Positions 25,471-34,792 of a DNA stretch of 64,000 bases are shown piece after piece. The notes under the pieces are model-generated. The model did no database searches, was not told the origin of the DNA, and saw nothing but the letters and a program-made list of their open reading frames with translations. The position numbers and the translations under genes were made by a program. Positions within the stretch are counted from its first letter, which is position 1; every line of letters begins with the position of its first letter. This DNA is from Arcobacteraceae bacterium (GTDB lineage Bacteria; Campylobacterota; Campylobacteria; Campylobacterales; Arcobacteraceae). The DNA is taken from NCBI GenBank assembly GCA_028687375.1, contig JAQUAG010000001.1:62001-126000 (forward strand), written 5' to 3'.

Positions 25471-25494
25471 ATATGTCAAAATGCAATATTTTTT
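25471..25494. promoter_or_regulatory. recurrent motif, copy 5 (TGTCAAAATGCAAT)
   Basis: Reads ATATGTCAAAATGCAATATT and begins one base after the glmU stop, at the left edge of the restriction-modification cassette. It ends 50 bases before the methyltransferase ATG, with TACAAT (about 25516-25521) as a possible -10. Confidence 0.45.
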
Positions 25495-25544
25495 TAAAAA
25501 GTTATTTTGGTTTGTTACAATTAGAAAAAAGATAAGGGGATAAA

Positions 25545-26531
25545 ATGACCAAAATTATGCAACAACAATTTAATCTTAATAATCCACTAAAGAACAAACC
25601 AAATACACTTAAAGCAATAGATCTTTTTGCAGGAATTGGTGGAATTCGACTGGGATTTGCAGAAGCTTTTAAAGAAGATATTGAATTTGTATTTAGTTCG
25701 GAAATAGATAAATATGCACAACAAACTTATTATGCAAATTTTGGAGAAATGCCTCATGGTGATATTACACAAATAGATGAAAAAGATATTCCCTCTCATG
25801 ATATTATTTTGGCTGGATTTCCGTGCCAAGCATTTTCTATAGCTGGAAAAAGACTTGGGTTTGAAGATATAAGAGGGACATTGTTTTTTGAAGTAGCAAG
25901 GATAATCAAACACCATAAACCAAAAGTTGTTTTTTTAGAAAATGTAAAAGGTTTTGTCAATCACGATAAAGGAAATACTTTTAAAGTAGTAAAAGAAACT
26001 TTAGAAGAACTTGGATACAGAGTATTTACAAAAGTCTTAAATGCAAAAGATTTTGGAGTACCCCAAAATAGAGAAAGAATTTATATTGTTGGATTTTTGG
26101 ATAATGAGGTGGAGTTTGAGTTTCCAAAAAGCTTAGATAAAGAGGTAAAGGTTGGGGATATTTTAGATGGCAAAATTCCTGATAAATATACAATTTCAGA
26201 TAAGCTTTGGGCTGGACATCAAAGAAGAAAAATTGAACACAAGGCAAAAGGTAATGGTTTTGGCTATTCTTTATTTGATGAAAATTCAAATTACACAAGT
26301 ACAATTAGTGCAAGATATTATAAAGATGGTTCGGAAATTTTAATAGCACAAAGTGGAAAAAATCCGAGAAAATTAACTCCGAGAGAAGCTGGAAAATTAC
26401 AGGGATTTAATGAAAACTTTAAAATAGTATGTAGCGATGTTCAAGCTTATAAACAATTTGGAAATAGTGTAAGTGTCCCAGTGATTAGAGCTATTTCAAA
26501 AGAAATAAAAAAGTATATCGGGAAAAAATAA
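25545..26531 (+). CDS. DNA (cytosine-5) methyltransferase
   Basis: A 328-residue type II C5 methyltransferase. Motifs in order: IDLFAGIGGIRLGF (SAM binding), GFPCQAFSIAGKR with catalytic Cys 94, FLENVKGF with Glu 132, QNRERIYIVGF, and GNSVSVPVI near the end. It transfers a methyl group to cytosine within a target that cannot be read from sequence. It is first of four tightly packed genes (next start overlaps its stop by one base), a restriction-modification cassette inserted between glmU and coaBC. SD AAGGGGAT. Confidence 0.95.
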   Translation: MTKIMQQQFNLNNPLKNKPNTLKAIDLFAGIGGIRLGFAEAFKEDIEFVFSSEIDKYAQQTYYANFGEMPHGDITQIDEKDIPSHDIILAGFPCQAFSIAGKRLGFEDIRGTLFFEVARIIKHHKPKVVFLENVKGFVNHDKGNTFKVVKETLEELGYRVFTKVLNAKDFGVPQNRERIYIVGFLDNEVEFEFPKSLDKEVKVGDILDGKIPDKYTISDKLWAGHQRRKIEHKAKGNGFGYSLFDENSNYTSTISARYYKDGSEILIAQSGKNPRKLTPREAGKLQGFNENFKIVCSDVQAYKQFGNSVSVPVIRAISKEIKKYIGKK

Positions 26532-27556
26532 TGAGTATTGAAAAAATAAAAATTGAAAAAAGTATATTTGATATAAATTTAAAATTTTACTTTATTTTGA
26601 AGTATCTTTTAAAAGCAAATTGTACAGATAGAGATATACACAAGATTTTAGAGCTTTACTCATTAAATAAAAGTATTTCACTTAAAATGGCATTGACAAA
26701 GAATTATGAAAATTATTTTGGAAATACAAAATCAGGATTAAAAAAGATTTCATTTTTAGGCGATATATTGGATTTATTGGAAAGTGATTTGGATATAGAA
26801 CTTTTTATTTTTTCATTAAAACTAATAGCTATAAAACCTTTATTGCTTCAGGAAGCAAAAACAAGAGATTTGCTAGATAGTTCCAAACTTCCTTTGCTTA
26901 ATCCTCTTTCGTTAGCTTATGATAAAATTACAACATTTACACCGTATTCTACAAGAGTAAGTGGTGCATTATTATCTTTAATATTTTTTGACAAGTTAGA
27001 GAGTAAAGATACAGTTTTTTTATCGAGTGATACAACAGATTTTTTAAAAGAACTTTCAAAAGAAGCAATAAAACTTAAAAAAATAGGTCTTGAACCAAAT
27101 CAAATTTTTATGTTGATGTTTAGTGAAAGTATTAATCAATCAATCACAAGTTATAGTGGAAGTAATTATGAAGATAGAATTTTATCAGTTTTGAAAACTA
27201 TTGGTATTGATGAGAGTAAGGTTTCAAAAACTCATGATAAAAATGACAGTTCAACAGAATTTGATTTTTTCTTTGAGTTAGATGGAAAAACTTATGGAAT
27301 TGGTGCAAAAAGAACTTTAAGAGAACGATATAAACAATTTATAAAAACAGCTCAAATGACCAAAATTGATGTGATGATTGAGATAACTTTGGGAATTGAT
27401 TTAACAGAAGAAAAAGTAAAAGCAATTAGAAATCACAATGTTTATCTATTTATAGCAGATGAAATTTATATAGCATTTGAATATTTACAAAATACTCAAG
27501 GTGTATTTAGTACCAAAGATTTAACTATGGATACTTTAAAGAGATTAAATGATTAA
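26531..27556 (+). CDS. type II restriction endonuclease, EcoRII-C-like PD-(D/E)xK
   Basis: A 341-residue protein. The first 200 residues are helical and unassigned. The nuclease core is SGSNYEDRILSVLKTIG, STEFDFFFELDGKTYGIGAK and RTLRERYKQF: Asp 245 and Lys 260 form the catalytic pair, and AKRTLRERYKQ closely resembles the AKTTCKDRWRQ signature of EcoRII-type and related enzymes. It overlaps the methyltransferase stop, so it is its cognate endonuclease by context. Recognition sequence unknown. Confidence 0.8.
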   Translation: MSIEKIKIEKSIFDINLKFYFILKYLLKANCTDRDIHKILELYSLNKSISLKMALTKNYENYFGNTKSGLKKISFLGDILDLLESDLDIELFIFSLKLIAIKPLLLQEAKTRDLLDSSKLPLLNPLSLAYDKITTFTPYSTRVSGALLSLIFFDKLESKDTVFLSSDTTDFLKELSKEAIKLKKIGLEPNQIFMLMFSESINQSITSYSGSNYEDRILSVLKTIGIDESKVSKTHDKNDSSTEFDFFFELDGKTYGIGAKRTLRERYKQFIKTAQMTKIDVMIEITLGIDLTEEKVKAIRNHNVYLFIADEIYIAFEYLQNTQGVFSTKDLTMDTLKRLND

Positions 27557-28316
27557 AAACAAACATCAAAATTATGAAATACTAAATCTTATAGGATATG
27601 GACTTTCAAAATTTAATGATGAATTTATTAAGGAATTTGAGTTTAAAACAAAGACGGCATTTTATGAATATTGTGTTGCAAATAAAATTGCTGATACGAC
27701 AGGAACTGTGAAAAATAGAATGGATTTATTTGACCATTTTTTTCCTGAAAATGGACGAAAAGGATGGTGGCAAAAAGGTGATGCTTACATTCATAGAAAA
27801 ATTTTAATTGATAATCTTTTTGGCAATGAAGATGTTAAGGGATATGCAAATATAGTTAAGCTTTATTTGCAAGAGAATTTTGGAGTACAAGATATTATTG
27901 TAAATACAAAACCAATTGTAAAATCAAGATTTAAGAAATTACAAGAAACAGGACTTGAGGCGGAACTTTATTTTATGAATAATTTTAATCAAATCGATAA
28001 ATTTCATTTAGGTGTATTAGAAGATGCAAGGTTATTTGGAGATGGATATGATTTTCAAGTAAGTGTAGATAACTTTACCTATTTGGCAGAGGTTAAAGGA
28101 ATTCGAGAAAAAAAAGGTAAATTTAGACTAACCGAAAATGAATACAATAAAGCTTTAGAATATAAAGATGACTATATTATAACATTGGTTTTAAATATGA
28201 ACGATTTGCCGACATTTTTAAGCATTGAAAATCCAATTAAGAATTTAAAATTTGAGGAGAGAATTATCAATTCAAAAATATCAAAAGAATACCATTTAGT
28301 AGGTGAAATATGTTAA
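27549..28316 (+). CDS. DUF3883/PD-(D/E)xK-type protein in the R-M cassette
   Basis: A 255-residue protein. Its C-terminal part reads EDARLFGDGYDFQVSVDNFTYLAEVKG, then KFRLTENEYNKALEYKDDYIITLVLN, which is the DUF3883 form of the nuclease fold (GYD, ExK, and TxNEYxxA). DUF3883 domains accompany many restriction and defence systems. It overlaps the preceding endonuclease gene by 8 bases. It may be a second nuclease, a specificity partner or a control component. Confidence 0.7.
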   Translation: MIKNKHQNYEILNLIGYGLSKFNDEFIKEFEFKTKTAFYEYCVANKIADTTGTVKNRMDLFDHFFPENGRKGWWQKGDAYIHRKILIDNLFGNEDVKGYANIVKLYLQENFGVQDIIVNTKPIVKSRFKKLQETGLEAELYFMNNFNQIDKFHLGVLEDARLFGDGYDFQVSVDNFTYLAEVKGIREKKGKFRLTENEYNKALEYKDDYIITLVLNMNDLPTFLSIENPIKNLKFEERIINSKISKEYHLVGEIC

Positions 28317-28546
28317 GCTTTGAAGATAAAAAACAATATTTTGAAAAGATTTTAGAAATAGATGACAATTGTTTTGCTGAAGAATTGTATTTGTACTTTT
28401 TTACATTAGAACAAGGTAATTTTGATTTTTTAAATAATTTGAATAATTATAATGAAATTGAAAACAAAACAAATTATTTGATTTCTAAAATTGCAAAGCA
28501 CGAGCATGAAGATAGTGTATCTAATATTATTGAGAGCTATCAATGA
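28310..28546 (+). CDS. small acidic protein of the R-M cassette (78 aa)
   Basis: MLSFEDKKQYFEKILEIDDNCFAEELYLYFFTLEQGNFDFLNNLNN and a His/Glu-rich end (KIAKHEHEDSVSNII). Acidic and helical, with no family recognised. It overlaps the DUF3883 gene by 7 bases, so it belongs to the cassette, perhaps as an inhibitor, control protein or small subunit. Only 28 bases separate it from coaBC, marking the right border of the insertion. Confidence 0.6.
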   Translation: MLSFEDKKQYFEKILEIDDNCFAEELYLYFFTLEQGNFDFLNNLNNYNEIENKTNYLISKIAKHEHEDSVSNIIESYQ

Positions 28547-28574
28547 GAAAATTACAATTACAGGAAAAGACTAA

Positions 28575-29837
28575 ATGTTACTAAAAGATAAAAATATACT
28601 CCTTGGGGTGACTGGTTCGATTGCTATTTACAAGTCACTTGAACTTATTCGTCTTTATATAAAAGCTGGGGCAAATGTCAAAGTGATTATGACAGATGGG
28701 GCAAAAAGATTTATAGCACCTCTTACATTTGAGACGATTTCACAAAATAATATACTTGATAAAAGCACTGAAAATTGGGACAAAAGCTCTATCAATAACC
28801 ATATCGCTCTTGGAAAATGGGCTGATATCTTTGTCCTTGCACCTGCTACTGCAAATACGATAAATAAACTAAGCAATGGGATAGCTGATAATCTTTTATT
28901 GCAAACTGCTTTAGCATATCCTCGAATAAAACTACTTTGTCCTGCAGCCAATACAAATATGATAGAAAATCCTATTACAAAAGCTAGTTTAAAGATGCTT
29001 GCTCTTTGTAATTTTAAAACAATTAGCCCAATCTCAAAAGAGTTAGCTTGTAGAGATATTGGAAATGGTGCAATGGCTGAGGTTGTTGATATTTTTGATG
29101 CAACAGCTAGGGAACTTTTAAGTGATAGCTATTGGATGGATAGAAAAGTTGTAATGAACGGTGGAGCAACGATTGAAAAGATTGATGATGTACGATTTAT
29201 TTCAAATTTTTCAAGTGGAAAAATGGCTGGGGCGTTAGCCTCTGCACTCTACTATAAAGGTGCTGATGTTTGTTTGGTTGGAAGTAGTGATTTTAAAGTC
29301 CCTAGCGAAGTGCATATTATCAAAACAACGAGCACGCAAGAGATGAATGGTTACCTTGTGGACTGTATCAGAGTGGCAAAAAAAGGGAAACTTTCAAATG
29401 CTACTTTGATGGATAACTCAAATGTTCAACTTATTCAGAAAAAACCATATTTTTTTGGGGTAGCGGCGGTCTCTGACTACACTCCAAAATATCCACAAAA
29501 TGGGAAACTTAAAAAAGATGATATTGGGGAAAATTGGAGTTTGGAACTAGCAAAAAATATTGATATTTTGGCAAATCTACCAAAAGAGGATATCTATACT
29601 ATCGGCTTTAAAGCTGAGATGGATAAAGAGAATGGGAAACAAAATGCCCAAAGTATGTTAGAAAATAAAAATCTCGATGGGGTTTGTTTAAATATTTTGG
29701 ATAGTAATAACACTTTTGGAAGTGATACTAATACAATTGAATTTTTAAACCAAAAAGATAATTTCACAGTTAGTGGAGATAAGCTTACTATCTCGTTTGA
29801 GCTCTTAGAAAATTTTAAAAAGGTTTTTAGTGAATAA
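28575..29837 (+). CDS. coaBC: bifunctional phosphopantothenoylcysteine decarboxylase / phosphopantothenate-cysteine ligase
   Basis: A 420-residue enzyme giving 4'-phosphopantetheine in CoA synthesis. The CoaC half has LLGVTGSIAIYKSLELIRLY, the FMN/substrate His in NNHIALGKWADIFVLAPATANTINKLSNGIADNLL and CPAANTNM; the CoaB half has NGGATIEKIDDVRFISNFSSGKMAGALA and AVSDYTP. Length normal. It overlaps uppS by 8 bases, heading the run coaBC-uppS-pilD-lptF-truA. Confidence 0.96.
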   Translation: MLLKDKNILLGVTGSIAIYKSLELIRLYIKAGANVKVIMTDGAKRFIAPLTFETISQNNILDKSTENWDKSSINNHIALGKWADIFVLAPATANTINKLSNGIADNLLLQTALAYPRIKLLCPAANTNMIENPITKASLKMLALCNFKTISPISKELACRDIGNGAMAEVVDIFDATARELLSDSYWMDRKVVMNGGATIEKIDDVRFISNFSSGKMAGALASALYYKGADVCLVGSSDFKVPSEVHIIKTTSTQEMNGYLVDCIRVAKKGKLSNATLMDNSNVQLIQKKPYFFGVAAVSDYTPKYPQNGKLKKDDIGENWSLELAKNIDILANLPKEDIYTIGFKAEMDKENGKQNAQSMLENKNLDGVCLNILDSNNTFGSDTNTIEFLNQKDNFTVSGDKLTISFELLENFKKVFSE

Positions 29838-30510
29838 TTTTCCAAATCATATAGCTATCATTATGGATGGCAATGGAAGATGGGCGAAAAGTCGTGGGCT
29901 TAATAGAACAGCTGGACATGAAGAGGGGGCAAAATCAGTTAGAGATATAACTACTCATTGCTCTAAAATTGGGGTTAAATATCTTACTTTATATGCTTTT
30001 AGTACAGAAAATTGGACAAGACCAAAGCTAGAAGTTGAATTTTTAATGAAATTACTTGAAAGATGGTTTAAAAGTGAATTGCCAATCTATTTAGAAAATA
30101 ATGTCCGATTTAAAGCTATTGGAGACCTTAGTAAATTTTCTAAAAGTTTACAAAAAACTATTAAAAATGTTGAAGAAAAAACAGCTATTTGTAGTGGACT
30201 TACACAAGTTTTGGCACTGAACTATGGAAGTAGAGATGAGCTTACAAGGGCTTTTCAAAAAGTTGTTACAAATAATTTAGAGATAACCGAAGAAAATATC
30301 AACTCTTCCCTTGATACTGCATCTTTTGGTGATGTTGATTTGCTTATAAGAACTAGTGGCGAGGTAAGATTGTCAAACTTTTTACTTTGGCAATGTGCGT
30401 ATAGTGAGATGTTTTTTACAAATACTTTGTGGCCAGATTTTGACTCGATTGAGTTAGATGAGATTATCGATCAGTTTTTACAAAGAGAGAGAAGATTTGG
30501 TGGTATTTAG
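29830..30510 (+). CDS. uppS: undecaprenyl diphosphate synthase
   Basis: A 226-residue cis-prenyltransferase making the C55 lipid carrier. It shows HIAIIMDGNGRWAKSRGLNRTAGHEEGA (catalytic Asp), LTLYAFSTENWTRPKLEVEFLM, and DLLIRTSGEVRLSNFLLWQCAYSEMFF with the late RxSxxxRLSNFLLWQxxYxE signature. The start is a GTG at 29830, inside the end of coaBC. Confidence 0.96.
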   Translation: MNNFPNHIAIIMDGNGRWAKSRGLNRTAGHEEGAKSVRDITTHCSKIGVKYLTLYAFSTENWTRPKLEVEFLMKLLERWFKSELPIYLENNVRFKAIGDLSKFSKSLQKTIKNVEEKTAICSGLTQVLALNYGSRDELTRAFQKVVTNNLEITEENINSSLDTASFGDVDLLIRTSGEVRLSNFLLWQCAYSEMFFTNTLWPDFDSIELDEIIDQFLQRERRFGGI

Positions 30511-31267
30511 TATTCTTATTTTTATTTTTGGTACCATGATAGGAAGCTTCCTAAATATGCTTATCTATCGATTGCCACTTCAAATATCACTTATAAATCC
30601 AAAAAGGTCCATTTGCCCAAATTGTGGGCATCAAATAAAATGGAGTGAAAATATTCCTATTTTGTCATATCTGTTTTTGAGAGGAAAATGTTCACATTGT
30701 AAAGAAGCAATCTGCGTAAGTTATCTGTTTGTTGAGATACTATCAGGGGCAATTTTTTTAGCTTTATTTATGAAATTTGGCTTAAGTAGCACTTTTGTAC
30801 TCTACAGTCTCCTTTTTTCACTTCTAATGCTTTTGAGTTTTATAGATTTGAAATACAAAGCAGTACCAGATTATTTACTTTTAATATCGTTAGTTGTAGC
30901 TCTATTTCTGCCGAATTTTTCTTTTAGTGATGCTTTAATGTTTGCAGGAGGATTTGTTTTACTTGATTTTATTGTGACATTTTATATCCAAAATATAAAA
31001 GCTAGAATCACCAAAAATGAGGAACTTCAAACCCAAAGAGCTTTGGGTGAAGGGGATATTCCAATTGTAGCTATTATTGGCGGAGTTCTGGGAGTAAAGC
31101 TTGGACTTTTTGCTCTTATCTTTGCTTCTGTTTTTGCACTTTTTCCTGCACTTTATGGAAACTTCAAACATAAAGAGATAGAAACACCGTTTATCCCATA
31201 TCTCTCTTTGGGGCTATTTTTGGTACTATTATTGGGTGAATCAATTTACACAATAAACATCAACTAA
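30500..31267 (+). CDS. pilD: prepilin peptidase / N-methyltransferase (A24)
   Basis: About 255 residues and mostly membrane helices. The two CxxC pairs of the methyltransferase domain are present (CPNCGHQIKWSENIPI and CSHCKEAIC), as are the aspartates of the GxGD protease (FIDLKYKAVPDYL and LGEGDIPI). The GTG at 30500, preceded by AGAGAGAAGA, is chosen: it makes the protein start directly with the first helix (FSILIFIFGTMIGSFLNMLIYRLP) and overlaps uppS by 11 bases rather than 53. It cleaves type IV pilin-like or type II pseudopilin leaders; substrates lie outside the window. Confidence 0.9.
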   Translation: MVFSILIFIFGTMIGSFLNMLIYRLPLQISLINPKRSICPNCGHQIKWSENIPILSYLFLRGKCSHCKEAICVSYLFVEILSGAIFLALFMKFGLSSTFVLYSLLFSLLMLLSFIDLKYKAVPDYLLLISLVVALFLPNFSFSDALMFAGGFVLLDFIVTFYIQNIKARITKNEELQTQRALGEGDIPIVAIIGGVLGVKLGLFALIFASVFALFPALYGNFKHKEIETPFIPYLSLGLFLVLLLGESIYTININ

Positions 31268-31276
31268 AGGGTAGAG

Positions 31277-32299
31277 ATGCGATTACTAAAAAGATATATA
31301 AGTGAGACGATTTCAGGAACATTTTTTCCGATTTTCTTATCTCTTTTTACTATCACTTCAGTTGTTTATTTAGTCAAAATATCTTCACTTACTTCAGTAA
31401 TCACAATCGATTTTTCTGAGCTTAGTTATCTTTATACCCTTAGCATTCCTAGTATTTTATACTATACACTTCCTATAACTTTTTTTATTGCTATGATTAT
31501 CAATCTCTCAAAACTTTCAGGGGAATATGAACTTATCGTAATATCAAGCTTTGGGCTTTCTCCTATGCGACTTCTTTGGCTTGTGTTACCTATTTCATTT
31601 TTTATGAGTGTAGCTCTTTTTGTGATATCATTTATCATCATCCCGCAAACTGACTACTTGCAAGAAAAGTTTCTTATTCAAAAACAACAAGAAGCAGAGT
31701 TCAATATCAAACCTAGTGAATATGGGCAAGTTTTTGGACCTTGGTATATTTATGTCGAAGGGAAAAAAGGTAATTCATACAAAGATATCACCCTCTTTTT
31801 ACCTGATGAGAAAAAAGATACTTTTGTAATGGCAAAAAATGCAAATATCTCAAATGAAAATAGCTCTTTAAGTTTGACATTGGAAAATGGGATAGCTATG
31901 AATATTCTAGGAGATGAGATGCAAGAGGTTAACTTTGAAAAAATGATACTTGGCTATCAACTAAGCGAAGCAAAAAAGATAAGTTCGATTAGTGATTTGA
32001 TAGAGTATTGGGAAAATATTGATCCAAATAGTTCAAAAATGAGAATCTATATCCAAAACTTTTTTATATCATTTTTCCCTTTGGTATCGGTGATGTTTTA
32101 TATCGCTTTAGGATTTTATAATCCAAGATATGAAAAAAATAAAAATACTATTTATGCAATTGTCTTGACTGTTATCTATATGATTTCGATGCAAAAAGTA
32201 GCTGAATTGAGAGATATAGCAAATATTTTTATTTTCTTTTTTATCTGGTATTTTATATCATTTATCATCTACCAAATTAGGATAAAACCACACTACTAA
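31277..32299 (+). CDS. lptF: LptF/LptG-family LPS export permease
   Basis: A 340-residue protein with three N-terminal helices (MRLLKRYISETISGTFFPIFLSLFTITSVVYLV, then IPSILYYTLPITFFIAMIINLSKLSGEYELIVISSFGLSPMRLL), a central periplasmic beta-jellyroll (FGPWYIYVEGKKGNSYKDITLFLPDEK) and three C-terminal helices. GEYELIVISSFGLS contains the coupling helix to the LptB ATPase. Whether it is LptF or LptG cannot be settled from this copy alone. It directly overlaps truA by one base. Confidence 0.9.
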   Translation: MRLLKRYISETISGTFFPIFLSLFTITSVVYLVKISSLTSVITIDFSELSYLYTLSIPSILYYTLPITFFIAMIINLSKLSGEYELIVISSFGLSPMRLLWLVLPISFFMSVALFVISFIIIPQTDYLQEKFLIQKQQEAEFNIKPSEYGQVFGPWYIYVEGKKGNSYKDITLFLPDEKKDTFVMAKNANISNENSSLSLTLENGIAMNILGDEMQEVNFEKMILGYQLSEAKKISSISDLIEYWENIDPNSSKMRIYIQNFFISFFPLVSVMFYIALGFYNPRYEKNKNTIYAIVLTVIYMISMQKVAELRDIANIFIFFFIWYFISFIIYQIRIKPHY

Positions 32300-33027
32300 T
32301 GATGATAAAATTAACAATCGCCTACGATGGGAGCAAATTTAATGGCTCAGCAATCCAACCAAAATCTACAACCGTACAAGGGGAGCTAGAAAAAGCCCTT
32401 AAAGTTTTAGGAATAGAGGGAAAAACAGTTTTTAGTGGAAGAACCGATAAAGATGTTCACAGTACAAATCAAGTAGTTTCATTTCAAATTCCCCCTTTTT
32501 GGGAAAATACAAAAAAACTCAAAACTACTCTAAAAAAGCTCCTTGGGGATTTTATACAGGTTAAAAAACTAGAAGTTGTAAATGATAACTTTCATGCAAG
32601 ATTTAGTGCGATAAAAAGGGAATATCGCTATATTGTATCACTCAAAGAGGCAAATCCTTTTAATCATAACTATATATATCATCATAAAAATATCAATCTT
32701 GAACTCTTACAAAAAGCCTCAAAAATTTTAGAGGGGAGATATGATTTTGCTTTTTTTAGTAAAAGTGGAAGTGAGCCTAAAAGTACAATACGAGAGATTT
32801 ATAGTGTGAAAATCTATCGATATAGAGATTTTATCATTTTTAAATTTTGTGCGAATAGTTACTTACGAAGTCAAATTAGAATGATGGTTGCATTTTTACT
32901 TAAAATCTCTGATGGGGTTTTAACTATAGAGGATTTACAAAAACAACTCCATTGTGAAGCATACATCTCAAAAAGATTAGCACCACCAAATGGACTTTAT
33001 CTCTCAAAAATAAGATATGCCAAATGA
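32299..33027 (+). CDS. truA: tRNA pseudouridine(38-40) synthase
   Basis: A 242-residue enzyme with YDGSKFNGSAIQPKSTTVQGELEKAL and the catalytic FSGRTDKDVHSTNQVVSF (Asp of GRTDxxVH), then NSYLRSQIRMMVAFLL. GSAIQP departs from the usual GWQxQ. It modifies the anticodon arm of several tRNAs. The stop overlaps the next ATG as ATGA. Confidence 0.95.
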   Translation: MMIKLTIAYDGSKFNGSAIQPKSTTVQGELEKALKVLGIEGKTVFSGRTDKDVHSTNQVVSFQIPPFWENTKKLKTTLKKLLGDFIQVKKLEVVNDNFHARFSAIKREYRYIVSLKEANPFNHNYIYHHKNINLELLQKASKILEGRYDFAFFSKSGSEPKSTIREIYSVKIYRYRDFIIFKFCANSYLRSQIRMMVAFLLKISDGVLTIEDLQKQLHCEAYISKRLAPPNGLYLSKIRYAK

Positions 33028-34292
33028 TCAATAAAGAATTTTTAAAAAATATTACCGTTTTATATGTGGAGGATGACCCACATATTAGAGAGTCTATGCA
33101 AGGGATTTTTCTAAAACTTTTTAAACATATCGTAATGGCAAATAATGGGGAAGAGGGGTATTTTGAATTTGTAAATTCTAAAGAACATAATATCGAATTT
33201 GATATTGTTATTAGCGATATCAATATGCCTAAAATAAACGGTATCGAGATGGCAAAGATGATACGAACAGTAGATGAGCAGATACCTATTATTTTTACCA
33301 CTGCTCATTCTGATGTGGAATTTTTACTTGATGCTATTGAACTAAATATCACCCATTATGCAGTTAAACCTGTCAATCTAAAAAGATTGATGGATGCTGT
33401 TCAAGAGGCTACTAAAAAATATTACGATAGCAAGATTATCAAAACTCAAGAGACTCAAAATGAAAGATTTATCAATATTATCAATCAAGTAGCACTTGTG
33501 TCAAAAACAAATCTAAGTGGAACAATCACTTATGTAAACGATATTTTTTGTGAAGTTTCAGGATACACAAAAGAGGAGCTTTTAGGAGAAAACCAAAGGA
33601 TAGTTCGACATGAAGATATGACAAAATCTTACTTCGATACTTTATGGAATAGTCTAAGGGATGGAAAAGTATGGAGAGGAAAGATAAAAAATAGAAATAA
33701 AGATGGTGTTGATTATATTGTAAACACCACTGTTTTACCTGTTTTTGATATTTTGGGTGAGAATATTTTAGAATATATGTCTGTTGGATTTGTGGTTACC
33801 AAAGAGGAAGTAGAAAAACGAGAATTTCAAAAGAAAGTGATTCAAAAGATAAACTATCAAAAAACAGTACAATTGACCCTAGAAGAGCAGATTCAAGAGC
33901 TTGAACAAAAACTTACTCTTAGTGGTGATATCGATATCGTTTTATACAATCTCAATATGGAAAAAGTAAAAAATGAAAAATCTCAAAAACAGCTTTTGTA
34001 TTATGAGGATTTAATAGCTAAAAAAGAGGAGATAGAAAAACAACTTAAATACAAAATATCAAACATTGAAAATGAATCATACGAGTACAAAAAAAAGCTC
34101 CATAAAAAACTAGAAGATGCAAAAGAGCAGATAATTCACGACAATAAAATCATCAAAGCACAATACGAAGAGGCAAAACGACTAAATGGCTATCTTCAAG
34201 AGAACAATATTAAAATCAAGAATCTCTACGATGTTATCGTTCATAGAGAGGAACAACTAGCCAAGTTGGAAGCTAAATTGGAGCAAAAGTAA
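33024..34292 (+). CDS. REC-PAS-coiled-coil signalling protein
   Basis: A 422-residue protein. The receiver domain has LYVEDDPHIRESM, VISDINMPKINGIEMA (phosphoacceptor Asp), FTTAHSD and VKPVNLKRL. A PAS domain follows (GTITYVNDIFCEVSGYTKEELLGENQRIVRH, very similar to those of the c-di-GMP proteins at the left end), then a coiled coil from about residue 265 to the end. No output enzyme domain is present, so it probably acts by protein contact. It overlaps truA by 4 bases. Confidence 0.88.
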   Translation: MINKEFLKNITVLYVEDDPHIRESMQGIFLKLFKHIVMANNGEEGYFEFVNSKEHNIEFDIVISDINMPKINGIEMAKMIRTVDEQIPIIFTTAHSDVEFLLDAIELNITHYAVKPVNLKRLMDAVQEATKKYYDSKIIKTQETQNERFINIINQVALVSKTNLSGTITYVNDIFCEVSGYTKEELLGENQRIVRHEDMTKSYFDTLWNSLRDGKVWRGKIKNRNKDGVDYIVNTTVLPVFDILGENILEYMSVGFVVTKEEVEKREFQKKVIQKINYQKTVQLTLEEQIQELEQKLTLSGDIDIVLYNLNMEKVKNEKSQKQLLYYEDLIAKKEEIEKQLKYKISNIENESYEYKKKLHKKLEDAKEQIIHDNKIIKAQYEEAKRLNGYLQENNIKIKNLYDVIVHREEQLAKLEAKLEQK

Positions 34293-34332
34293 CCAATCAT
34301 AGTGTATAATCAATTTTTACAAGGAGCGAAAT

Positions 34333-34755
34333 ATGAAAAAAAATATTTTAATAGGGTTAATGCTCAGTGGAGCATTATTTGTGGGATGTGGTGGTGATAA
34401 ACCAAAAGAGGAACAAAAAGTAGTTGAGCCTACAGCAGTAACAACAGCAACTCCAACAGTAACTGAAACAAAGCCAGAAGCAACTACGCCTGTAGCAACT
34501 ACAAGTGAACCAAAAGCTTTTGATGCAACTAGCGCATTTGCTTCAAAATGTTCTAGCTGTCATGGTACAAAAGGTGAAGGGAAATCAATTTTTCCAAAAC
34601 TTGCAGGACAAACAAAAGATGCAATAGCAAAAAAACTGCGCGGATATAAAGATGGTACTTTTGGTAATGATAAAAAAGCGATGATGATACCAAATGTAAA
34701 TTCTTTAACGGATGATGAAATAGAAAAAATAGCTGAGGTTGTTTCAAAATTCTAA
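34333..34755 (+). CDS. c-type cytochrome lipoprotein
   Basis: A 140-residue protein with a lipoprotein signal peptide (LMLSGALFVGCGG), an Ala/Thr/Pro-rich flexible linker of about 45 residues, and a class I cytochrome c domain: CSSCHGTKGEGKSIFPKLAGQ with the haem site CxxCH, and a distal Met candidate in MMIPNVNSLTDDEIEKIAEVV. It probably carries electrons at the periplasmic membrane face. SD AAGGAGCG is strong. Confidence 0.92.
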   Translation: MKKNILIGLMLSGALFVGCGGDKPKEEQKVVEPTAVTTATPTVTETKPEATTPVATTSEPKAFDATSAFASKCSSCHGTKGEGKSIFPKLAGQTKDAIAKKLRGYKDGTFGNDKKAMMIPNVNSLTDDEIEKIAEVVSKF

Positions 34756-34792
34756 ATTTGAAACTTCTATAAATTTAATTTTGGAGGAAACG

